DNA from: JBBTQJ01 sp038065755
GTDB taxonomy: Bacteria; Patescibacteriota; Minisyncoccia; Minisyncoccales; Staskawiczbacteraceae
DNA length: 9,924 nucleotides
Assembly (NCBI GenBank): GCA_038065755.1
Contig: JBBTQJ010000025.1
Span: 1 to 9,924 of the forward strand
Direction: 5' to 3'
The translations under genes and the position numbers were made by a program. The notes under the pieces were generated by a model. That model worked only from the letters and a program-made list of their open reading frames with translations. It made no database searches and was not told the DNA's origin. Within the stretch, counting starts at the first letter, position 1; each line of letters opens with the position of its first letter. This document shows positions 3,780 through 9,542 of the stretch, in pieces.

Positions 3780-3989
3780 ATGGCCAATGTAGTACAAAAC
3801 CCGTCGTACGCTTGTATTTCGTCTTGGGAAGCGGCAGATATCGTTTCCCAGGGCAACGCCGGCGACAAGGCGGCGTTGGCAAAGTCGCGGGTTGCTGACC
3901 TTGATTTAAAGGTCAGCAAAAGGAGATTTTACTTCCTTGTCGCCCAGTTAAAGGCACAAGGAAAGCGACTCGGGCAACGGATTGTCTGA
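3780..3989 (+). CDS. Small basic hypothetical protein (69 aa)
   Basis: The ATG at 3780 has the SD AGGAG 7 nt upstream; a longer in-frame reading from 3711 has no SD and runs through the leader structure. The product is helical and basic, with KVSKRRFYFLVAQLKAQGKRLGQRIV at the C-terminus and a SWEAADIV helix near the N-terminus. This could be a small nucleic-acid-binding (HTH-like) protein, but I cannot assign a family. The coding sequence is the clearest dual-use case: stems 3823-3830/3845-3852 (one U.G), 3854-3861/3871-3878 (8 bp), 3892-3902/3909-3919 (11 bp) and 3933-3940/3956-3963 (8 bp) cover about two thirds of the gene. A hairpin and a strong terminator follow. Confidence 0.7.
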   Translation: MANVVQNPSYACISSWEAADIVSQGNAGDKAALAKSRVADLDLKVSKRRFYFLVAQLKAQGKRLGQRIV

Positions 3990-3997
3990 GCCAAAGA

Positions 3998-4064
3998 GCC
4001 GGGCGGTGCCCGGCCGCACCAAGAAGAGGCCGATTGATATGGTTTTCGGCCTCTTCTCTTTTTT
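3998..4064 (+). terminator. Hairpin and strong intrinsic terminator after the 69-aa gene
   Basis: GCCGGGC (3998-4004)-GGT-GCCCGGC (4008-4014) is followed by the terminator: AGAAGAGGCCGA (4022-4033) pairs perfectly with TCGGCCTCTTCT (4046-4057), then CTTTTTT (4058-4064). Confidence 0.85.
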
Positions 4065-4254
4065 CCAGTCCTTCAACTTTGCTCGGGCTCGGGATTAAAA
4101 AAAAGGATAATAACCGGTATAGGGCTGTAAAATCAGGCAAGAATAGAGAAAACTCTCTCCTCACTTGCTTGATTTTCAGCCCTATGGCGGTTGTTAAAGA
4201 AAGCATAATGTTTTCTTCTGCCATAAGGAGGGTGGCTTTTAAAGGAGTAAAGCC
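4057..4254 (+). promoter_or_regulatory. Boundary module E6 (diverged) and leader of the 114-aa gene
   Basis: The T-tract TCTTTTTT (4057-4064) can pair with the A-tract AAAAAAGGA ending at 4107, with an internal loop, repeating the layout of the other modules without the exact motif. A large hairpin follows: ATAGGGCTG...GGCAAG (4119-4141) pairs with CTTGC...CAGCCCTAT (4164-4185), about 22 bp with one bulge and one G.U. A weaker stem-loop spans 4186-4222. Finally GGCTTT (4234-4239)/AAAGCC (4249-4254) presents the SD AAAGGAG (4241-4247) in its loop, directly before the ATG. A second SD-like site, AAGGAGGG, lies at 4225-4232. Confidence 0.55.
4069..4090 (-). repeat. Diverged, inverted copy of the dispersed repeat
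   Basis: TCCTTCAACTTTGCTCGGG (4069-4087) is the reverse complement of a variant of the repeat at 3617-3636. The palindromic right half is altered. Confidence 0.35.
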
Positions 4255-4599
4255 ATGAAAAGGATTTCTTTGGTTCTGTCGGTTTGTTTTTTCTTTGGCT
4301 TTGGCAATTTTGTTTTGGCCCAAGAAAACAGCCCTCACTTTTTTGGTAAAAATACCAGGCCGGAGGCCTTTTTCCAAGAAGTGGAACCAATGGAATTCCA
4401 TCTTCTTTACTTCTGTGACAATGATTCCGAAACACTGTTTGAGAGAATTGAAAAATCAGCCAAGCGCCTTTTTAGCAGAAAGCTGGAATTTTCTTTTTTC
4501 CTGAACAATGACCTTGCCAAGAAGTTTACGCTTCTCGGCAAAGTGGAAAGAATCCGCATAGAAATAGACATAATCTTCAAGGAGGAAGATAATAGATAG
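4255..4599 (+). CDS. Secreted hypothetical protein (114 aa)
   Basis: The ATG at 4255 follows AAAGGAG by 7 nt. MKRISLVLSVCFFFGFGNFVLA is a typical Sec signal peptide with a probable cleavage after residue 22 (VLA|QE). The mature part (about 92 aa) is charged, with a long Glu/Lys/Arg-rich helical segment (about residues 60-80) and a last strand (RIRIEIDIIFKEEDN). No conserved cysteine pair or known motif is seen and the family is unknown. Export to the envelope or beyond is the only supported statement. Internal hairpins include 4344-4348/4353-4357, 4357-4361/4365-4369, the palindrome 4390-4401 and a 10-bp stem 4514-4524/4531-4541 with one A.C mismatch. A terminator with the CCTTTCTTTTT tail follows 8 nt after the stop. 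Confidence 0.72.
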   Translation: MKRISLVLSVCFFFGFGNFVLAQENSPHFFGKNTRPEAFFQEVEPMEFHLLYFCDNDSETLFERIEKSAKRLFSRKLEFSFFLNNDLAKKFTLLGKVERIRIEIDIIFKEEDNR

Positions 4600-4607
4600 T
4601 TCCAAAA

Positions 4608-4650
4608 GGGAAGCTGGTGTCATAAAAAAACAGCTTCCCCCTTTCTTTTT
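4608..4650 (+). terminator. Intrinsic terminator of the 114-aa gene
   Basis: GGGAAGCTG (4608-4616) pairs perfectly with CAGCTTCCC (4631-4639), followed by CCTTTCTTTTT (4640-4650). This is the clearest case in which the CCTTTCTTT motif is the U-tract of a terminator. Confidence 0.8.
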
Positions 4651-4781
4651 GATTTTTTCATGCAATACTCGGTGTTGTAACGGTATTGTTAAAAAAATCA
4701 AAAAGAAGGGTTTGCGCCAAACCGCTTCCTGCCATTTTGGCAGTTTTCTGGCGCAAAAGCTCTTTGAAAGGAGGCTCCAAA
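4640..4781 (+). promoter_or_regulatory. Boundary module E5 and leader of the 101-aa gene
   Basis: CCTTTCTTTTTGATTTTTT (4640-4658) pairs with AAAAAATCAAAAAGAAGGG (4692-4710), 19 pairs with a single U.G at the same position as in the other modules. Directly after GGG comes TTTGCGCCA (4711-4719)/TGGCGCAAA (4749-4757), enclosing CTGCCA-TTT-TGGCAG (4729-4743). The SD GAAAGGAGG (4766-4774) is perfectly complementary to the usual 16S 3' tail and lies 7 nt before the ATG. The 33-nt loop 4659-4691 has no convincing promoter. Confidence 0.7.
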
Positions 4782-5087
4782 ATGGTAGCCTACAGCATCG
4801 CGATGACAATTTTTACTTTTTTGTTTCTTTTTATGTGCTGCGCGGCAATAGCGCAAAAAGAAAGAGAAAGGGGCCGGTTAATCTGGTCCGACCAATTAAG
4901 GCCCGGGAAATACCGGGTAGTGGCAAAGTCTCCATGCGGGACGCTCGCCATATTAGAAACCGATGATGGATATAAACATATCGGTTTGAAAACGTGTATC
5001 GACGAGATACCGAACGTCGGGCAAACCTTCCAGTGGAAGGTAAAAAAACTAAAAGGATATGAGGGAAAAGCGGTCATTCTTGAATAG
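4782..5087 (+). CDS. Membrane-anchored hypothetical protein (101 aa)
   Basis: The ATG at 4782 is fixed by the strong SD 7 nt upstream; the longer frame from 4686 runs through the leader hairpins. Residues 3-24 (AYSIAMTIFTFLFLFMCCAAIA) form a signal anchor or signal peptide, followed by a charged stretch (QKERERGR). The rest looks like a small beta barrel (GKYRVVAKSPCGTLAILETDDGYKHIGLK..., QTFQWKVKKL, KAVILE) with two cysteines at 52 and 72. The family is unknown. Internal hairpins: 4839-4843/4851-4855, 4902-4906/4913-4917, 4957-4964/4980-4987 (8 bp), 4996-5000/5006-5010 and 5025-5031/5035-5041 (7 bp). The stop codon lies in another hairpin (5086-5092/5097-5103). This is the last gene of the array. 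Confidence 0.72.
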   Translation: MVAYSIAMTIFTFLFLFMCCAAIAQKERERGRLIWSDQLRPGKYRVVAKSPCGTLAILETDDGYKHIGLKTCIDEIPNVGQTFQWKVKKLKGYEGKAVILE

Positions 5088-5103
5088 GAGGAGTAATCCT
5101 CCT
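5086..5103 (+). other. Stem-loop overlapping the stop codon
   Basis: AGGAGGA (5086-5092), loop GTAA, TCCTCCT (5097-5103). It is a perfect 7-bp stem whose first bases are the last two of the TAG stop. The 3' strand again contains the CCTCCTT sequence. Confidence 0.55.
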
Positions 5104-5124
5104 TCCTCTCGCTGCCGTCGTAAT

Positions 5125-5166
5125 AAGGGTTTGCTTAACAAATGAGCAGACCCTTTTTATTTTTTA
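5125..5166 (+). terminator. Strong intrinsic terminator at the end of the array
   Basis: AAGGGTTTGCT (5125-5135) pairs with AGCAGACCCTT (5145-5155), 11 bp with one U.G on the plus strand, followed by a T-rich tail (TTTTTATTTTTT). Confidence 0.85.
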
Positions 5167-5196
5167 AAAAATAACCCCGCCATTCTTCCATAAAAA

Positions 5197-5210
5197 TTGA
5201 CGATCGTCAA
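5197..5210. promoter_or_regulatory. Perfect 14-bp palindrome, possible operator
   Basis: TTGACGATCGTCAA is a perfect dyad in the convergent intergenic space. It is enclosed by a weaker stem CCCGC (5176-5180)/GCGGG (5216-5220). No gene starts here, so an operator role is doubtful; it may be extra 3' end structure. Confidence 0.3.
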
Positions 5211-5240
5211 CCATTGCGGGAATTATAGTCGGGAGATTCA

Positions 5241-5280
5241 ATAAAAAATAAAAAACTATTCTTTTGAATAAGAATGGTTT
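5241..5280 (-). terminator. Terminator of the htrA operon
   Basis: AAACCATTCTT (minus 5280-5270) and AAGAATAGTTT (5263-5253) form a stem around a 6-nt loop with one mismatch, followed on the minus strand by TTTATTTTTTATT. It lies 35 nt after the htrA stop and faces the plus-strand terminator. Confidence 0.6.
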
Positions 5281-5318
5281 CAAGTTTCAAGTTATAAGTT
5301 TTGTGTTTTAAGTTTTAG
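5277..5318. repeat. Low-complexity AAGTTT-type repeats
   Basis: Short direct repeats of the type CAAGTTT / TAAGTTTT occur five times between the operon terminator and the htrA stop codon. No function is evident. Confidence 0.35.
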
Positions 5319-6655
5319 CCTTCTGGTCTTTCGCCCAAGATAACATCTATCGTTATTTCTTCTTTATCTCTCAAAATTTTCAAAACAATCTTGTCGCCGG
5401 CGTTATAATTAGAGATTATTTTTGCCATTGAATTTTCTGCTGTAATTTTTTCGTTGTTAAATTCCAATATTATGTCTTTTTCTTTTATGCCGGCAATTTC
5501 AGCGGCCGAATTTTTAGTAATAGCCCTTTCTCCTTTTTCCCCTTTTATCACCCAGGCCCCGTAATTTACCGGCAAATCATTTTCTTCTTTTACTTCGTCA
5601 TTTATTAAAACATAACGCACTCCCAAAAAAGGATAAACAATCTTATTATTTTTAATTACTTGTTCAATATCTCTTTTGGCTTTGTTTATGGGAATGGCAA
5701 AACCAATGCCTTCGGCTCCCTGCGCCATTGCCGTATTAATTCCAATAACCTCTCCTTTTAAATTGAGCAAAGGCCCTCCTGAATTTCCGGCATTAATAGC
5801 CGAATCAGTTTGAATGATATCTTCAAGTGTTTCAGAGAATCCGCCGCCAGAAGCAGAAATAGTTCTTTCAAGCCCCGAAATTACTCCCACAGAAACAGTA
5901 TTTCTTAATTCGCCCAATGCGTTGCCAATAGCAATCGCGCTTTGGCCTATTTGTATTGAAGAAGAGTCTCCCAGCTTTATTGCTTTAAATTTTTGCTTTT
6001 CTAAATCTTGCTGAAAATCTCCTGTGGCTTTATTTTTTAATTCTTCTTCTGATATTTCAATTTTAATTATGGCCAAATCCTGAACGGGGTCTAATGCTAA
6101 AACTTTAGCCGGGTATTTTTGGCCATCGTTTGTTAAAACCGTGTACTCGGCTGTTTTGTCTAAAACAACGTGCTTGTTGGTTAGAACCAGGCCGTCTTCA
6201 GAAACAATAAAACCCGATCCTCCGCCAACTTCCTTTTTTTCTGTTCCTTTTTGAACATACTGGGGGACCTCAAAACCAAAACCTTCAAACGGCGAAATCC
6301 ACTGCTGTTCATAAACGGGAAGATCTTTTGAAATAATAATGCTTAAAACCGAAGGCGAAGCCTCTTTAACAACATTTATTATCGCCTGCTCATAAGAAAA
6401 TGACGAAGCATATTCTTGGCTGTTTTGGCCCAATTTTTCAATTTGAGGCAAATTTATTTCTATTTTTTGCAAAAAATCGTTGATTTGGTTTTGGAAATAA
6501 CTGATAGAAATAACGCCCGCCATAAATCCGGCAGCCGAAGCAATAATAATAAGAAAAAGCGCCTCAAATAAAAATTTATTTTTCAAAAATTTTGAAAAAC
6601 TTTTTTTAATGTCGTTGGCGTCTATATTAAATTTTGGCAAATCATAAAGGCTCAT
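5315..6655 (-). CDS. htrA: HtrA-type membrane-anchored serine protease (S1C) with one PDZ domain
   Basis: The product is an envelope quality-control protease, 446 aa. A cytoplasmic N-terminus (about 28 aa) precedes one transmembrane helix (about residues 29-53). A linker and the trypsin-like domain follow with a full triad: H162 in LTNKHVV, D193 in DPVQDLAIIKI, and S292 in GNSGGPL. The oxyanion and substrate-binding region TDSAINAGNSGGP is intact. The C-terminal PDZ domain covers about 343-440 (FLGVRYVLI, AGIKEKDIILEFNNEKI, LKILRDKEEITIDVILGERP). It is therefore probably active and faces outside the membrane, of DegS/HtrA single-PDZ layout. It starts 18 nt after the upstream glycosyltransferase gene, as the last gene of the operon, with no clear SD. 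A TATAAT just before the ATG is probably incidental. Confidence 0.95.
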   Translation of the reverse strand: MSLYDLPKFNIDANDIKKSFSKFLKNKFLFEALFLIIIASAAGFMAGVISISYFQNQINDFLQKIEINLPQIEKLGQNSQEYASSFSYEQAIINVVKEASPSVLSIIISKDLPVYEQQWISPFEGFGFEVPQYVQKGTEKKEVGGGSGFIVSEDGLVLTNKHVVLDKTAEYTVLTNDGQKYPAKVLALDPVQDLAIIKIEISEEELKNKATGDFQQDLEKQKFKAIKLGDSSSIQIGQSAIAIGNALGELRNTVSVGVISGLERTISASGGGFSETLEDIIQTDSAINAGNSGGPLLNLKGEVIGINTAMAQGAEGIGFAIPINKAKRDIEQVIKNNKIVYPFLGVRYVLINDEVKEENDLPVNYGAWVIKGEKGERAITKNSAAEIAGIKEKDIILEFNNEKITAENSMAKIISNYNAGDKIVLKILRDKEEITIDVILGERPEG

Positions 6656-6673
6656 ATTATATTATTGCGGTTT

Positions 6674-7411
6674 TTATTTATCTTCAGAATAATCGTTATA
6701 ACGGCCAAATTCATATTTTAAAAAATCGGTTCTCACCGGCCCCAACAAAGCCATATGAAGCTCGCAAAAAATATATTTTACAATAGTATTGGTCCATCCA
6801 TATTGTTTAAACCTCCTGTCTGAAACAAAAACTTTTGTTGATTTCAAAAACTTGAATTTGGCTATTTTTTTTGCCCTTTTTGCCAGGTCATGATCTTCGG
6901 CTAATTTTACGGTTTCGTCATATCCTTTTAATTTTTCAAAGGTTGCTCTTTTTATTAAAATAGCGGACCCTGCGGCGTGTGGAGAAAATTTTTCAAAAAA
7001 CGCCGTTTGTTTATTATAAAAATTATTAAAAAAGAAATAAGAAACTTTATTTTTGGGGTATGGAAGCAGGGCAAAAGCTCCAAAATTAATTTTTTTAGCG
7101 GTAAATTCAGATAGGGCTTTTATAAAAAAATTAGGAGGTAAAACAATGTCTCCATCTAAAAAAAGCAGGATATTTCCTTTAGCTGCTTTTGCCCCCTCGT
7201 TTCTTCCTTTGGCAGGAAGCCCCCCCTCAACAATTTTGCAGTTATATTTATTGGCAATTTCTCTTGTTTTGTCTTTAGAGCCGGCGTCAGCCACAATTAT
7301 TTCGTAATCTTTGAAATTCTGCTTTACTATTGACCTTAACAGATTAGGAAGATATTTTTCTTCATTAAAAGTGGGAATAATAATGCTTAACATACTATAT
7401 TTATAGCACAT
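6674..7411 (-). CDS. Family 2 glycosyltransferase (paralogue 1)
   Basis: A GT-A fold enzyme that transfers a sugar from a nucleotide sugar; acceptor and sugar are unknown. Seen: N-terminal LSIIIPTFNEEKYLPNLLRSI, IIVADAGSKDKTREIA, the GGLPAKGRNEGAKAAKG loop, a DGD metal-binding motif (D86-D88) in LLFLDGDIVLP, and AEDHDLAKRAKK (E172-D173) as the catalytic-base region, then VSDRRFKQYGW. No transmembrane segment is obvious except a weak hydrophobic patch, so it is cytoplasmic or membrane-associated. The start at 7411 has AGAGAG upstream; the paralogue aligns from the internal Met at 7393, which is the alternative. It lies 11 nt after the GT28-like gene. It is closely related to the gene at 8820-9533, with a 50-nt identical DNA block (7254-7303 and 9394-9443). 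Confidence 0.9.
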   Translation of the reverse strand: MCYKYSMLSIIIPTFNEEKYLPNLLRSIVKQNFKDYEIIVADAGSKDKTREIANKYNCKIVEGGLPAKGRNEGAKAAKGNILLFLDGDIVLPPNFFIKALSEFTAKKINFGAFALLPYPKNKVSYFFFNNFYNKQTAFFEKFSPHAAGSAILIKRATFEKLKGYDETVKLAEDHDLAKRAKKIAKFKFLKSTKVFVSDRRFKQYGWTNTIVKYIFCELHMALLGPVRTDFLKYEFGRYNDYSEDK

Positions 7412-7422
7412 ATTTCTCTCTT

Positions 7423-8547
7423 TTAAAAGAGAGAAACCACAAAATCTGCAATATCAATAGTGGCGTTGGGCTTGGCTATTTTCCTGCAATTTTCTTTCAT
7501 TAAAGCCAGTTTTTCTCGGTGTGAAAATAAATCAATAACTATGCCGGCAACCTCTTCTGTTTTACTTGCTTTTATTCCTGCTCCGTTTTTTACCAGATAA
7601 TCAACATTATCTTCTTCTTGACCGGGAATAACTTTATTGACTATCATAGGCAAACCTTTAACCAGACACTCTGCCATGGTCGACCCCCCTGTTTTAGATA
7701 AGATTAAATCTGACACCGCCATTAACTCTTGCATATTATCAACTAATCCAAATATCTTTATTGACGAATCGTTTCTAAGAACAGAATTTTTCAAACTATT
7801 TTGCAATTTTCCGTCCCGCCCGGATACTATAATAAACTGCGCTTTTTGATCTTTTTCTTTTATTTTTAAAATTATATTTAACAGCTCCTCGTGCGCAATC
7901 TGTCCGCCCACAATTAAAAAAACAGGAAAACTGCCGTCAAAATGCAAATTATCTAATATTTTCTTAACATTATGATTTTCTGTAAATTTTTGCCTTACGG
8001 GTATTCCTGTGACTTTTATCTTGCCTAAATCAATCGCATGGTCTGTTAAATAATTTTTAATTTTATCGTTTGCCACAAAATAATAATTAACATCAAGATT
8101 GTGCCAAAGATAATGCGGCCCAAAATCTGTGCAAATATTTGCCGATAAAATTTTAATTAAATGTTTTTGTTTTGTCAAAGAAATGATTTGCGATGGCAAA
8201 GGGTGGGTAGACAATATAAAATCGGGAGAAAAATCTTTAATAAATGAAATAAATTTTTTCTTTTTGATCAGAAACAAATAAAATATTTGGTTTAAAATAC
8301 TTTGCGGAGTTCTTTTTTCAAAAAAATCATACGCCCACCTAAACAGCAGCGGCGTTTTAAATACCACGTTGTTATACAAATACGGGTAGCCGCGGTTAAA
8401 AATTATATTTGAAAATTCTGAAATATCAACAACCCTTATCTCTACTTCCGGATATTTTCTTTCAAAAGCTTCTTTTACAGCTTGCGCCGCTGTAAAATGC
8501 CCCATTCCCGGCGAACCAAATAATATTAATACTTTCTTATTTTTCAC
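7423..8547 (-). CDS. GT28/MGDG-synthase-like glycosyltransferase (MurG superfamily)
   Basis: 374 aa, a typical length. The N-terminal MGDG-synthase-like domain (about 5-180) has LILFGSPGMGHFTAAQAVKEAF and the later STHPLPSQIISL and ANICTDFGPHYLW segments. The C-terminal GT28 domain has the nucleotide-sugar site SKTGGSTMAECLVKGLP (about 284-300) and VIPGQEEDNVDYLVKNGAG. The family transfers a hexose or GlcNAc-type sugar to a lipid acceptor at the inner face of the membrane (glycolipid, or lipid II in MurG). The exact product is unknown. It lies 2 nt after the small membrane-protein gene and 11 nt before a GT2 gene, so a shared envelope glycolipid or polysaccharide pathway is likely. Confidence 0.9.
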   Translation of the reverse strand: MKNKKVLILFGSPGMGHFTAAQAVKEAFERKYPEVEIRVVDISEFSNIIFNRGYPYLYNNVVFKTPLLFRWAYDFFEKRTPQSILNQIFYLFLIKKKKFISFIKDFSPDFILSTHPLPSQIISLTKQKHLIKILSANICTDFGPHYLWHNLDVNYYFVANDKIKNYLTDHAIDLGKIKVTGIPVRQKFTENHNVKKILDNLHFDGSFPVFLIVGGQIAHEELLNIILKIKEKDQKAQFIIVSGRDGKLQNSLKNSVLRNDSSIKIFGLVDNMQELMAVSDLILSKTGGSTMAECLVKGLPMIVNKVIPGQEEDNVDYLVKNGAGIKASKTEEVAGIVIDLFSHREKLALMKENCRKIAKPNATIDIADFVVSLF

Positions 8548-8549
8548 AA

Positions 8550-8816
8550 TTAATTATTATTTTTATCTTGAACGGTTAATATTGCAAAATATAAAAATAA
8601 TGCTGTTATAACGGATATCAGGTTGCCATAAGGGGTGTTTTTAAAAATGCCGGGAAATAAAATATCTAAGTCTAAAATATTAAAATAATTTAAAATATAA
8701 ATATTTAACGATTTTACGGCGATAAAAATTAAAATCAGCATATGAATTATGACAGAAACAACCATCAGCAGAACCAGGGCGTTTAAGTATTTATTTTTAA
8801 AAATTTTTATATTCAT
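8550..8816 (-). CDS. Small two-helix membrane protein (88 aa)
   Basis: I do not recognise the family. Two hydrophobic segments are visible: about 13-38 (ALVLLMVVSVIIHMLILIFIAV) and about 64-82 (GNLISVITALFLYFAILTV), joined by a loop with IYILNYFNILDLDILFPGIF, and a charged NNN end. It is spaced 3 nt after the GT2 gene and 2 nt before the GT28-like gene, so it is part of the same transcript. It may anchor or accompany the glycosyltransferases; this is inference from position only. Confidence 0.75.
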   Translation of the reverse strand: MNIKIFKNKYLNALVLLMVVSVIIHMLILIFIAVKSLNIYILNYFNILDLDILFPGIFKNTPYGNLISVITALFLYFAILTVQDKNNN

Positions 8817-8819
8817 AAG

Positions 8820-9533
8820 TTATTTGCCGTCGTCATAGTGATTAAATTTATAATCAAACATTTTGCGGGTTGTCGGGCCGAATAAAAAAGAGCGGGCCTC
8901 ATATAAAAAATATTTTATCCAGGTTTTTGCCCAGCCGTCTTTTTTGAATCTTCTGTCTGAAACAATAATTTTTACCGACCTTAAAATTCCCCACTTTACA
9001 TTTTTTATTTTTTGGGCGCATCTTGCTAAATAATGGTCTTCTCCTAGTTCCATGCTTTCGTTAAATCCCCCGATTTTTTCAAAAAGCTCTTTTTTTATTA
9101 AAATGCCGATTGACCCGCGGGCCAAAATTTTCTCCAAAACAATAATCCAGTAATTATATAATATATTCAAAAGAAATAAAGAATTTTTGCTGTAAGGAGA
9201 CGGAATCAGGCAAAAGCTGGCAAAATCAAGATTTCTTTCTTTAAATTCTTTCAGGGCGTTATTCAAAAAATCAGCTTGCAGTATGGCGTCTGCGTCTATA
9301 AAAAACAATATGTCTCCCTTAGCTTCTCTTGCTCCGTTGTTTCTGCCTTTTGCCGGCAAACCTCCTTCAACAATTTTGCAGTTATACCTTTTAGCAATTT
9401 CTCTTGTTTTGTCTTTAGAGCCGGCGTCAGCCACAATTATTTCAAAATCAAAAAATTCTTGCTTTTTAATTGATTCTAAAAGAAGCGGTAAATATTTCTC
9501 CTCATTAAGAGCCGGAATTATAATGCTAAACAT
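8820..9533 (-). CDS. Family 2 glycosyltransferase (paralogue 2)
   Basis: 237 aa, a GT-A enzyme like its neighbour at 6674-7411. MFSIIIPALNEEKYLPLLLESI, IIVADAGSKDKTREIA, GGLPAKGRNNGAREAKG, the DxD motif in FFIDADAIL (D80-D82), and LGEDHYLARCAQK (E165-D166) are all present, then VSDRRFKKDGWAKTW. A hydrophobic stretch at about 119-135 (LFLLNILYNYWIIVLEK) may touch the membrane. The start fits the conserved family N-terminus, but no SD is seen. It differs from paralogue 1 mainly in the central region, so the acceptors probably differ. It follows the partial gene by 9 nt. Confidence 0.9.
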   Translation of the reverse strand: MFSIIIPALNEEKYLPLLLESIKKQEFFDFEIIVADAGSKDKTREIAKRYNCKIVEGGLPAKGRNNGAREAKGDILFFIDADAILQADFLNNALKEFKERNLDFASFCLIPSPYSKNSLFLLNILYNYWIIVLEKILARGSIGILIKKELFEKIGGFNESMELGEDHYLARCAQKIKNVKWGILRSVKIIVSDRRFKKDGWAKTWIKYFLYEARSFLFGPTTRKMFDYKFNHYDDGK

Positions 9534-9542
9534 ATCAATTTT

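Noticed and set aside
4034..4258. Plus-strand frame between the genes at 3780 and 4255
   Set aside because: It begins within the terminator loop and crosses a large leader hairpin; no SD and no recognisable protein character.
3553..4401. Longer minus-strand reading frames at 3553-3882 and 3913-4401
   Set aside because: They run through terminators, leaders and the dispersed repeat, have no SD, and their residue make-up is that of translated hairpins. They are antisense shadows of the structured region.
1254..4757. Integron attC sites
   Set aside because: The layout (small genes, same direction, structured spacers) is suggestive, but the outer boxes RYYYAAC/GTTRRRY are not found consistently, the spacers are too long and variable, and no integrase is in the window.
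871..4757. CRISPR array or simple tandem repeats
   Set aside because: The recurring motif is short, paired with a downstream partner and spaced irregularly by hundreds of bases. There are no equal-length spacers and no cas genes.
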